Positions 1-6,234 of a DNA stretch of 19,905 nucleotides are shown here, piece by piece (within the stretch, counting starts at the first letter, position 1; each line of letters begins with the position of its first letter). The notes below the pieces were generated by a model. That model did no database searches. It worked only from the letters and a program-made list of their open reading frames with translations, and was not told the origin of the DNA. The translations under genes were made by a program, and so were the position numbers. Source of the stretch: an uncultured Oscillospiraceae bacterium (lineage in GTDB: Bacteria; Bacillota; Clostridia; Oscillospirales; Oscillospiraceae); the NCBI GenBank assembly GCA_910578735.1, contig CAJTSQ010000040.1, forward strand, positions 1 to 19,905, in the 5' to 3' direction.

Positions 1-20
1 TTTTTCTGTATCATTCCCTC

Positions 21-49
21 ATTATACTACTTTTCCCTCTATTGGTACA
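21..49 (-). promoter_or_regulatory. Possible sigma-A promoter reading out of the window
   Basis: On the minus strand a perfect TATAAT lies at 26-21, with a weak -35 (TGTACC, 3/6) 17 bases upstream at 49-44. It sits just after the trmD end and points off the left edge, so it probably drives the next minus-strand gene, whose start is outside the window. The -35 is poor, so the call rests mainly on the -10. Confidence 0.4.
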
Positions 50-71
50 GCTTCTTAAAACGGCTGGATGG

Positions 72-95
72 AGGGACGCATCACGATGCGTCCCT
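72..95. repeat. GC-rich palindrome at the trmD stop codon
   Basis: AGGGACGCATC and GATGCGTCCCT form an almost perfect 11-bp inverted repeat around AC. The right arm overlaps the trmD stop codon (TAG at 96-94). In trmD mRNA it would form a hairpin at the 3' end, but no U-tract follows, so it is a weak candidate for an intrinsic terminator. Its GGGnCG...CGnCCC arms followed by CTAC resemble the palindromes at 12277 and 12698, which suggests a dispersed short repeat family; that link is inference. Confidence 0.6.
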
Positions 96-837
96 ACCCC
101 TCCTCCTCCAGCTCCCGCAGGAGCTTCTGGTCCTCCTTGGAGGACAGGTCCAGCTTTTCGTAGAGGTCGGGGCGCCGCTGCCTGGTGCGGAGGATGGACA
201 TCTTCCGCCGCCATTGGTCCACCTTGGCGTGGTTGCCCGACAGGAGGATAGACGGCACCGCCCGGCCGTGCCACACCTCGGGGCGGGAGTACTGGGGGGC
301 CTCCAGCATCCCGTTCCAGTGGCTCTCGTTCTCGTAGCAGGAGGGGTCGGACAGCACCCCGGGCACCAGGCGGCACACCGCGTCGGCCACCGCCATGGCG
401 GGGATCTCCCCGCCGGTCATGACAAAGTCGCCCAGAGAAATTTCCTCGTCCACGCACTCCTCGATAAACCGCTCGTCGATGCCCTCGTAGTGGCCGCAGA
501 CCAGAATGAGGCGCTGGTAATCCTCCTTCAGCCGCCGGGCGTCCTCCTGGGTGAAGGTCTTTCCCGCCGGGGACATATAGATGGTGTGGACCCGCTCCCC
601 CGCCGCCTGGCAGATGTGTTCCCAGCACCTGTAAAGGGGATCGGCCTGCATCACTGCCCCCCGGCCGCCGCCGTAGGGGTAGTCGTCCACCTGCTTCTGC
701 TTGTTTAAGGTGTAGTCCCGAATCTGGTGGCACTCCACCCGGATATAGCCCCGCTCCTGCCCCCGGCCCAGCACGGACTCGCAGAGCATATCTCCCACCA
801 CATCGGGGAATAATGTCATAATATCAATTTGGTACAT
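94..837 (-). CDS. trmD: tRNA (guanine-N1-)-methyltransferase TrmD
   Basis: TrmD methylates N1 of guanine-37 next to the anticodon in tRNAs that read CNN codons, using S-adenosylmethionine; this prevents +1 frameshifting. The 247-residue protein matches the usual bacterial length. It begins MYQIDIMTLFPDV, the family N-terminus. The SAM-binding trefoil knot is recognisable: YMSPAGKTF (87-95), CGHYEGIDERF (114-124) and EISLGDFVMTGGE (132-144). The later APQYSRPEVW segment (180-189) and LLSGNHAKVDQWR (198-210) are also family hallmarks. The ribosome site (AAGGCGGGA) is about 5 bases upstream and the gene has a near-consensus promoter of its own. No rimM or rpsP lies beside it, unlike the common ffh-rpsP-KH-rimM-trmD order. 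The usual catalytic aspartate (Asp169 in E. coli numbering) appears to align with Glu171 here. Identification is very secure. Confidence 0.97.
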   Translation of the reverse strand: MYQIDIMTLFPDVVGDMLCESVLGRGQERGYIRVECHQIRDYTLNKQKQVDDYPYGGGRGAVMQADPLYRCWEHICQAAGERVHTIYMSPAGKTFTQEDARRLKEDYQRLILVCGHYEGIDERFIEECVDEEISLGDFVMTGGEIPAMAVADAVCRLVPGVLSDPSCYENESHWNGMLEAPQYSRPEVWHGRAVPSILLSGNHAKVDQWRRKMSILRTRQRRPDLYEKLDLSSKEDQKLLRELEEEG

Positions 838-869
838 GTATGTCCCGCCTTTCCAGTGTTCACGGCAAT

Positions 870-898
870 ATTATACGGGATTCCCCCCCTTTTTTCAA
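870..898 (-). promoter_or_regulatory. Sigma-A promoter of trmD
   Basis: On the minus strand TTGAAA (898-893) and a perfect TATAAT (875-870) are separated by 17 bases. The predicted start lies about 25 bases before the trmD ATG. The spacer contains a run of seven G that directly follows a run of six A, which makes its length unusually prone to slippage. Confidence 0.8.
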
Positions 899-945
899 CG
901 GATTCCAGTGGAAAGAGAAAATTTTTATTCCCTGCAAAAAAGCTA

Positions 946-974
946 TCGCATTTTCAGAAAAAATATGGTAAACT
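946..974 (+). promoter_or_regulatory. Possible promoter of the flavodiiron protein gene
   Basis: TAAACT (969-974) is preceded by TGG, giving an extended -10 (TGN). The base positions 17 upstream (TCGCAT, 946-951) are a poor -35. A start near 981 would give a leader of about 35 bases. It is the best candidate between the divergent trmD promoter and the gene. Confidence 0.4.
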
Positions 975-1015
975 ATGGGACGATAAAACTCCTGCACGAA
1001 AGTGAGGTTTTCCCA

Positions 1016-2368
1016 ATGTACTGTACCCGCAAGATCACCAACGATCTCATCTGGATCGGCGCCAATGACCGCCAGCACCCCGTCTTTGAGGCGGCCCACC
1101 CTGTCCCCCGGGGGATGTCCTACAACTCCTATCTGCTGCTGGACGAAAAGACCGTCCTCTTTGACACGGTGGACCGCTCCGTTCAGACCCAGTTTATGGA
1201 GAACCTGGACGCCGCCCTGGACGGCCGCAAGCTGGACTACATCTTTGTCCACCACATGGAGCCTGACCACGCCGCCACCCTGGGTGACCTGATGCTCCGC
1301 CACCCAGAGGCGAAGATTGTGTGCAACGGCAAGGCCATCAACATGATCCGCCAGTTCCACGCCGCCGACCCCAAGGGGGCCATCCTGGTGAACGAGGGGG
1401 ACACCCTGTCCACCGGCAAACACAACTTCACCTTCGTGGCCGCCCCCATGGTCCACTGGCCCGAGGTGGTGGTGAGCTACGACTCCACCGACAAGATTCT
1501 CTTTTCCGCCGACGGCTTCGGCTCCTTCGGGGCGCTGAACGGCATCCTCTTTGCCGACGAGATCGACTGGGAGCGGGACTGGCTGGACGAAGCCCGGCGG
1601 TACTACACCAACATTGTGGGCAAATACGGCCCCCAGGTGACGGCCCTGCTGAAAAAGGCCTCCGCCCTGGATATCCAGATGATCTGCCCCCTCCACGGCC
1701 CCGTGTGGCGCAAGGATTTTTCCAAAATCATCGACAAATATGTCAAGTGGGCCAGCTACGAGCCCGAAGTACAGGGCGTGGTGATCCCCTTCGCGTCCAT
1801 CTACGGCCACACCGAGACTGCCGCCAACATTCTGGCCTGCCGCCTGGCCGAGCTGGGGGTGCCGGTGGAGATGCACGACGTGTCCGTCACCCACTACTCC
1901 TATGTGCTGTCCGACTGCTTTAAATACAGCCATATCGTATTCGCCTGCCCCACCTACAACAACGGTATTTTTGATCCCATGGAGCACCTCCTCCGGGACC
2001 TGGCCCACCACAACCTGCAAAACCGGAAGGCGGCCCTCATTCAAAACGGCTCCTGGGCCCCTGCCAGCGGCAAGCTGATGGCTGAGATTCTGGGCGGGAT
2101 GAAGAATGTGGAGGTCCTCGAAGCCCCCGTCACCCTCAAATCCGCCCTGGCTCCCGGCCAGGAGGGAGAGCTGGAGGCCCTGGCCCGGGCGCTGGCCGCC
2201 TCTGTGAAGGGCGAGGAGCCCGCCCCCGAGACCGAGCCCGCCCCGGCAAAACCCCGTGGCTTTGTCTGCAAAATCTGCGGCTTCATCTATGAGAGCGACA
2301 CCCTGCCTGAGGACTACGTCTGCCCCATCTGCCGCCGCCCCGCCGCCGACTTTGAGCCTGTACAGTGA
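1016..2368 (+). CDS. Flavodiiron protein (FprA-type) with C-terminal short rubredoxin domain
   Basis: Flavodiiron proteins are cytoplasmic enzymes that reduce O2 to water and/or NO to N2O, protecting anaerobes. Counted from ATG 1016 the protein has 450 residues. The beta-lactamase-like domain carries the diiron ligands: H80-x-E82-x-D84-H85, H147 (PMVHWPE), D166 (SADGFGSFG) and H227 (CPLHGPV). A flavodoxin domain follows from about 253, with SIYGHTETAA (261-270) as the FMN phosphate loop. A Pro/Glu/Ala linker (400-413) leads to a C-terminal rubredoxin-like knuckle: CKIC (418-421) and CPIC (436-439), only 14 residues apart, closer to the short rubrerythrin type than to classical rubredoxin. ATG 1016 is chosen because MYCTRKITNDLIWIG is the family N-terminus; GTGAGG upstream is a modest ribosome site. 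The frame stays open back to 836, but that part looks non-coding. Whether O2 or NO is preferred cannot be read from the sequence. Confidence 0.93.
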   Translation: MYCTRKITNDLIWIGANDRQHPVFEAAHPVPRGMSYNSYLLLDEKTVLFDTVDRSVQTQFMENLDAALDGRKLDYIFVHHMEPDHAATLGDLMLRHPEAKIVCNGKAINMIRQFHAADPKGAILVNEGDTLSTGKHNFTFVAAPMVHWPEVVVSYDSTDKILFSADGFGSFGALNGILFADEIDWERDWLDEARRYYTNIVGKYGPQVTALLKKASALDIQMICPLHGPVWRKDFSKIIDKYVKWASYEPEVQGVVIPFASIYGHTETAANILACRLAELGVPVEMHDVSVTHYSYVLSDCFKYSHIVFACPTYNNGIFDPMEHLLRDLAHHNLQNRKAALIQNGSWAPASGKLMAEILGGMKNVEVLEAPVTLKSALAPGQEGELEALARALAASVKGEEPAPETEPAPAKPRGFVCKICGFIYESDTLPEDYVCPICRRPAADFEPVQ

Positions 2369-2371
2369 CAC

Positions 2372-2410
2372 AAAAGACCGCCGCTCCCACATGGGAACGG
2401 CGGTTCTTTT
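2372..2410. terminator. Intrinsic terminator, probably bidirectional
   Basis: CCGCCGcTCCC and GGGAaCGGCGG pair around ACAT, flanked by AAAAGA on the left and TTCTTTT on the right. This gives a strong stem with a U-tract for the flavodiiron gene on the plus strand and an A/T-rich tail in the reverse direction. It also overlaps the stop codon of the minus-strand lipoprotein gene, so it likely ends both convergent transcripts. Confidence 0.85.
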
Positions 2411-2780
2411 ATTCGTCGCGCTCTATGATCCAAGCGCCCTTCTCATACCGGACCGCAATCAAAATCTGTGTTTCCTCCCCAAAGCGGTCGGTAAATTCCC
2501 TGGCATGTTTTTCTCCGTTGTCATCGGTGAAGGAAATTACATAAGTGTAATTTTCCGCCGGGCCAATGGTAAATTGGCACAGCTGGGTGTCCTTAATCGG
2601 CTCAGGAGAGACGGCCACCTCCTGGCCATCATGAGAAACGATGATATCTGATATTTCCCGGGCGGCATAGTTTGTCACGGTCAGGTTTCCGTCCTGATTG
2701 GCTGTACTTTCTTCATAGCAGCCACTCAGCAGAAGAAACATAGAAACTGCCGCCAGCATCCAGCTTAAATATTTTTTCAT
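2409..2780 (-). CDS. Small putative lipoprotein, function unknown
   Basis: A 123-residue protein with a clear lipoprotein signal: MKKYLS, a hydrophobic stretch (about 7-18) and the lipobox LLSGC with Cys21. The mature part of about 100 residues is acidic and looks like a single small beta-rich domain (for example NLTVTNYAAREISDIIVSH and NYTYVISFTDDNGEKHAREF). I do not recognise the family. A strong AGGAGG lies just before ATG 2780. It is the last gene of a minus-strand operon after a larger lipoprotein (52-base gap) and a membrane glycosyltransferase. Its first residues resemble those of the neighbouring lipoprotein (MRKYLS), but the mature parts do not look alike. It would be lipidated by Lgt (encoded at 6235-7194) and anchored on the outer face of the membrane. 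The lipoprotein call is strong; no function can be assigned. Confidence 0.8.
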   Translation of the reverse strand: MKKYLSWMLAAVSMFLLLSGCYEESTANQDGNLTVTNYAAREISDIIVSHDGQEVAVSPEPIKDTQLCQFTIGPAENYTYVISFTDDNGEKHAREFTDRFGEETQILIAVRYEKGAWIIERDE

Positions 2781-2832
2781 TTGTCCTCCTGTCCCCCGCC
2801 AGTCGGGTGTAACAGCTCCGGTGTAAATCGTC

Positions 2833-3687
2833 TTATCCCTTCACCAGAGATACCACCTTTTGAACGCTATCTTCTGCGCCGCAGGTCTGAATAATGGGAA
2901 AAACCTCCTGATAGGCTTTCTCTGCGTCCCCCGCATCCGAGGGAAAATAAACCCACTGTGTTATAAAGCTGTGGGCATAATTGCAGTGAATGTTGGCCGT
3001 ATATATCTGCACAACCGGGTCCTCCACCTGGCACTCCGTCTGCCGGGCGCAGTCCTTGCGGAAGGATAAATACTTTTGTCCGTCTCTGACGTATATAATG
3101 TGGATATTCAAGTCTTCCTTGGGAATATCCAGCCGGGCGCTGAGCCCTGCATCCCTGTTGTAGGCGTTCTCCGCTTCCACCTTTTCAAAATAGAACCGGT
3201 CCCGGTACGCCGCAATAATATCCTCTTCCATGTCCCGGTATTTTTCCGGGACAAGTACATTCAGGGTCAGGTCATCATACACAAATTGTTCGGTTACGTC
3301 CTGCCCATCCGCAGTTTCAATCGGGTTATGCTTAAAATAGTTCCTGCTTACACGGATGCACATTCCATTTGGATCGATCTCTACAGGATACTGCAAGCCG
3401 TTCATGGTATAAAGCGGCGTACCATTATCATCCATGCTCTGGTAGTTATAGAAGTCCGCCACAAAAGCGCCGGACTTGTCCTCCAGCTCGGCCAGGAGCC
3501 GGGCGCTGCGCGCGGCAATCTCCAGATATTGCGCGGGGTCGTCCTCTCCGGTGTACTGCACCTGGGTTGTGTAGAGGTTTCGGTACTCTTCCGGGAGTGG
3601 ATTTTTCTCCACCTCATCCGTCCTTCCGCAGGCGGACAGCCCCGCCAGACAGACCAGCGCCAGCAGTCCGCTCAAATACTTTCTCAT
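2833..3687 (-). CDS. Putative lipoprotein, function unknown
   Basis: From ATG 3687 the protein has 284 residues. The signal is MRKYLSGLLALVCLAGLSAC, with lipobox LSAC and Cys20, so it should be lipidated and surface-exposed. AAGGAGG lies immediately upstream, in the 11-base gap after the glycosyltransferase stop; this decides the start, although the frame is open further back inside that gene. The mature part is mixed alpha/beta with no membrane segment. The stretch around residues 142-170 (TLNVLVPEKYRDMEEDI, then YFEKVEAENAYN) and the later DPVVQIYTANI remind me of the extracellular part of bacteriocin-associated FtsX-like membrane proteins (DUF1430 type). That resemblance is from memory and is unproven. 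It is co-transcribed with the upstream glycosyltransferase and the downstream small lipoprotein, so a role in the cell envelope is likely, but no reaction or partner can be named. Confidence 0.8.
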   Translation of the reverse strand: MRKYLSGLLALVCLAGLSACGRTDEVEKNPLPEEYRNLYTTQVQYTGEDDPAQYLEIAARSARLLAELEDKSGAFVADFYNYQSMDDNGTPLYTMNGLQYPVEIDPNGMCIRVSRNYFKHNPIETADGQDVTEQFVYDDLTLNVLVPEKYRDMEEDIIAAYRDRFYFEKVEAENAYNRDAGLSARLDIPKEDLNIHIIYVRDGQKYLSFRKDCARQTECQVEDPVVQIYTANIHCNYAHSFITQWVYFPSDAGDAEKAYQEVFPIIQTCGAEDSVQKVVSLVKG

Positions 3688-3698
3688 GATCTTCCTCC

Positions 3699-4943
3699 TT
3701 ATCTCCCCGGCAGCTGGGGCGCCATGGTCCGGGTGTGTCGGATCTCCTCCCAGACGGTGGTTTTTTTCCAGAAGCTCACCGCTGTAATGGGCAGCCAGGT
3801 GAGAAGGAACAGCCAGTAGGTACACAGTCCCTTCCACAGCCGGCGGTCCCACTTGCCCTCTATCGTTATGACCACGGAGGCGGCGGCGGTGGCACTGAAC
3901 GCGGCCCAGGCGATGTTGCCCGCAGCCCCCGCCAATCCCAGGACCAGCGCCTGGAGGGGGGTCTGCCCTCTCAGCGCGGCAGCGAGGGCCGTGCAGAGCA
4001 GTCCCGCCAGGGCGGCCAGCTGGTAGGCGGGCAGGAGGAGGGTGGTTTCAAAATCGAACAGGGTCAGCCGGGGCTGGCGGGCCTGGGACTCGTTCAGGGC
4101 GGGCAGGCAGCGCTGGGCCACCTGGAGGGTGCCGCTGGTCCAGCGGCGGCGCTGGGTAAAGGACTGCTCCCAGGTGAGGGGCTGCTCATCATAGGTAACC
4201 GCTTTGGGCACATAGGCCACCTGCTCCCCTGCCAGAATAGTCTGGGCGGTGATCTCCAGGTCCTCGCTGATGGTCTCGGTGCGCCAGCCGCCCAGGCGGT
4301 CCAGCAGTGCCTGGGTCACCATAAAGCCGGTGCCCCCGATCATGGCGGACACACCCATCCCCGCCTTGCCTCCGTTGTGGAACCGGTCCATCATCCAGTA
4401 GTAGATGGAGGAGCAGCCGGATACAGCGGTATCGTAGGGGTTTTTGCTGTCCCGATAGCCCTGGGCCGCCTGAGCGCCGGCCAGCCGGGCGTTGTTCATC
4501 TCTGCCAGGAAGCGGGAATCCACCACGTTGTCCGCGTCGAAGACCAGCCAGGCGTCGTACCGCCGGCCCCGGAGCCGGTTGTAGGCAAAGCGGAGTACCT
4601 CCCCCTTGCTCTTAACCGGCACGGTACACTCCAGCACCTTGGCCCCAAAGGAAGCGGCCGCCCGTGCGGTGTTGTCGGTACAGTTGTTGGGAACCACCCA
4701 GATGTCGTACAGCTCCGCCGGGTAGTCCTGGGTGAGCAGGCTGTTGATGAGGGGACCGATCACCAGTTCCTCATTCCGGGCGGCAACCAATATGGCAAAT
4801 TTCGTCCGGGCCGGATGGAATCCGTAGTCCATGGGCTTCCTCATACAGGCCAGGCCGGAGATCAGGTACCACAGCCCCCACAGCCCCATCAATACTCCAA
4901 AAGTGCCCGTCAGGGCCAGCGCGGCAGGAAATATCCAATCCAT
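3699..4943 (-). CDS. Membrane family-2 glycosyltransferase
   Basis: A 414-residue GT-A fold glycosyltransferase of the processive type (cellulose/poly-GlcNAc synthase-like). It has one N-terminal membrane helix (about 4-32) and two or three C-terminal ones (about 300-325, 330-360, 373-392) around a cytoplasmic catalytic domain. Visible motifs are ILVAARNEE (51-59), the metal-binding DAD (136-138), the acceptor-site ED of TISEDLE (227-228) and QRRRW (264-268), the form of QxxRW linked to processive polymerisation. It would transfer sugars from a nucleotide-sugar donor and may extrude the product, but donor and product cannot be read from the sequence. There is no PilZ domain and no adjacent hydrolase. 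ATG 4943 has GAGGAGG upstream. Two lipoprotein genes follow at 11 and 52 bases, so this is the first gene of a three-gene operon. The family is certain; the substrate is unknown. Confidence 0.9.
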   Translation of the reverse strand: MDWIFPAALALTGTFGVLMGLWGLWYLISGLACMRKPMDYGFHPARTKFAILVAARNEELVIGPLINSLLTQDYPAELYDIWVVPNNCTDNTARAAASFGAKVLECTVPVKSKGEVLRFAYNRLRGRRYDAWLVFDADNVVDSRFLAEMNNARLAGAQAAQGYRDSKNPYDTAVSGCSSIYYWMMDRFHNGGKAGMGVSAMIGGTGFMVTQALLDRLGGWRTETISEDLEITAQTILAGEQVAYVPKAVTYDEQPLTWEQSFTQRRRWTSGTLQVAQRCLPALNESQARQPRLTLFDFETTLLLPAYQLAALAGLLCTALAAALRGQTPLQALVLGLAGAAGNIAWAAFSATAAASVVITIEGKWDRRLWKGLCTYWLFLLTWLPITAVSFWKKTTVWEEIRHTRTMAPQLPGR

Positions 4944-5102
4944 ATCCCGCTCCTCCTCTCGTTAGTTCTGTCCCCAAGGATAGCAGAGCTTTTTTAAGGA
5001 CAGATTGGGAGGAACATTAAGATTTCCTAAAGGTTTTCTTAAAGGCATGGGACAGCCCCGCCTCCGCATACCCTATACCAAAAATGGTTTGGAGGAATGG
5101 TT

Positions 5103-5336
5103 ATGGAGACTCGCATCGCGGAGCTGCGGTATAAGGAGGTCATCAGCGTGGAGGACGGCAGCCGGTACGGCTATGTGGGAGACATGGAGGTGGACCTGGA
5201 GTCCGGCCAGGTCCGGGCCCTGGTGGTCCCGGGGCGGCGGCGGTTCTTCGGCCTGCTGGGCCGGGAGGAGGACAAGGTCATCCCATGGGGCTCGGTGCGC
5301 CGCTTTGGGGAGGACATCATTCTGGTAGAAAAATAG
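5103..5336 (+). CDS. YlmC/YmxH family PRC-barrel protein (sporulation-associated family)
   Basis: A 77-residue single-domain protein with a PRC-barrel pattern: ELRYKEVISVEDGSRYGYVG, then DMEVDLESGQVRALVVPG, then DKVIPWGSVRRFGEDIILV. This is typical of the small YlmC/YmxH proteins found in spore-formers; their biochemical role is not established. ATG 5103 is preferred to ATG 5097 because GGAGG (5091-5095) is 7 bases upstream of the former and only 1 base from the latter. The gene stands alone, divergent from the glycosyltransferase operon, and ends just before a bidirectional terminator. A CATACCCT at 5067-5074 resembles a sigma-E -10 box (CATAcAnT), which would suit a sporulation gene, but the -35 region is unconvincing. 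Confidence 0.85.
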   Translation: METRIAELRYKEVISVEDGSRYGYVGDMEVDLESGQVRALVVPGRRRFFGLLGREEDKVIPWGSVRRFGEDIILVEK

Positions 5337-5338
5337 GC

Positions 5339-5372
5339 AAAACCCCTGGAACCACAGGGTTCCAGGGGTTTT
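5339..5372. terminator. Strong bidirectional intrinsic terminator
   Basis: AAAACCCCTGGAACC (5339-5353) pairs perfectly with GGTTCCAGGGGTTTT (5358-5372) around a 4-base loop. It has T4 on one side and A4 on the other, so it works in both directions: after the YlmC/YmxH gene on the plus strand and after folD on the minus strand, where it starts 7 bases beyond the stop. Confidence 0.93.
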
Positions 5373-5379
5373 GTCAAGC

Positions 5380-6231
5380 TCAGGTGCACTGTTTTCCGTG
5401 CTTCAGCGCGGCTGTGAGGGTGTTTTCCATCAGCACCGCCCGGGTGACCGGGCCCACACCGCCAGGAACGGGGGTTATGTAGGAGGACTTTTCCGCCACA
5501 GGAATGTAGTCCACATCGCCGCACAGCTTTCCGAAATCGTCCCGGTTGACGGCCACATCAATCACCACCGCCCCCTCCTTCACCATGTCCGCAGTGATGA
5601 GTCCAGGGTGTCCGGCAGCGGAGATGAGGATATCCGCCCGGCGGCACTCGGCGGCCAGGTCGGGAGTTTTGGTATGACATACGGTAACGGTGCAGTCATG
5701 GCGCAGCAGCAGCATGGCCTGGGGCTTGCCCACGATGTTGGACCGGCCCACCATGGTGCAGTTTTTAAAGGCCGGGTTGATGTTGTACTCTGCCAGCAGC
5801 CGCATCACTCCTGCCGGGGTGCAGGGCCAGAAGGAGTCCACCCCCAGGGTCAGGTCCCCCACATTGGAGGGGTGGACGCAGTCCACATCCTTGTCCGGCC
5901 GGATGGCCAGCTGGATGGCCCGATCGTCCAGATGCTCCGGCAGGGGGAACTGGACCAGGATGCCGTCGATGCCCTCCCGCTCATTCAAAAAGTGGATGAC
6001 GTCCAGCATCTCACCCTGGGGCACGTTCTCAGGCAGGCGGTAGGTCTCGTAGTAGATGCCGCACTGCTGGCAGTCCTTCCGCTTGCCCGCCTCATAGACC
6101 TGGGCGGCGGGGTTCTCCCCCACCAGCACCATGGCCATCCCCGGCTTGCGCCCCATCTGCTCCACCTGGAGCCGTACCTGCTCCTTAATCTTGGCCGCCA
6201 GGGCCTTTCCGTCCATAACAACAGCCGCCAT
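5380..6231 (-). CDS. folD: Bifunctional methylenetetrahydrofolate dehydrogenase / methenyltetrahydrofolate cyclohydrolase
   Basis: FolD interconverts 5,10-methylene-, 5,10-methenyl- and 10-formyl-tetrahydrofolate in the cytoplasm, usually with NADP, feeding purine and formyl-methionine synthesis. The 283 residues match the usual length. The folate site shows Y46-x-x-x-K50 (AAQVYEAGKRK), the catalytic Tyr/Lys pair, and the loop VQFPLPEH (93-100). Next come KDVDCVHP (114-121), the nucleotide-binding GRSNIVGKP (162-170) and the C-terminal TPVPGGVGPVT (253-263). Cys118 replaces the usual glycine of KDVDG. It is the last gene of a four-gene operon, 3 bases after lgt, with its GAGGAGG ribosome site inside the lgt 3' end, so translation is probably coupled. 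Transcription ends at the hairpin just downstream. Confidence 0.97.
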   Translation of the reverse strand: MAAVVMDGKALAAKIKEQVRLQVEQMGRKPGMAMVLVGENPAAQVYEAGKRKDCQQCGIYYETYRLPENVPQGEMLDVIHFLNEREGIDGILVQFPLPEHLDDRAIQLAIRPDKDVDCVHPSNVGDLTLGVDSFWPCTPAGVMRLLAEYNINPAFKNCTMVGRSNIVGKPQAMLLLRHDCTVTVCHTKTPDLAAECRRADILISAAGHPGLITADMVKEGAVVIDVAVNRDDFGKLCGDVDYIPVAEKSSYITPVPGGVGPVTRAVLMENTLTAALKHGKQCT

Positions 6232-6234
6232 GGC

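Noticed and set aside
12..14. ATG on the minus strand as the start of a gene running off the left edge
   Set aside because: It would lie at the predicted transcription start with no properly spaced ribosome site, so the real start is probably outside the window.
836..1015. N-terminal 60-residue extension of the flavodiiron protein
   Set aside because: It crosses the trmD promoter and a candidate promoter of the gene itself; the family N-terminus begins at ATG 1016.
860..2392. 510-codon antisense frame opposite the flavodiiron gene
   Set aside because: It is a mirror of a well-supported gene, with Gly/Val/His-rich low-complexity translation and no ribosome site of note.
3688..3852. Longer start for the larger lipoprotein
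   Set aside because: It would run into the glycosyltransferase gene and bury the signal peptide; AAGGAGG and the lipobox support ATG 3687.
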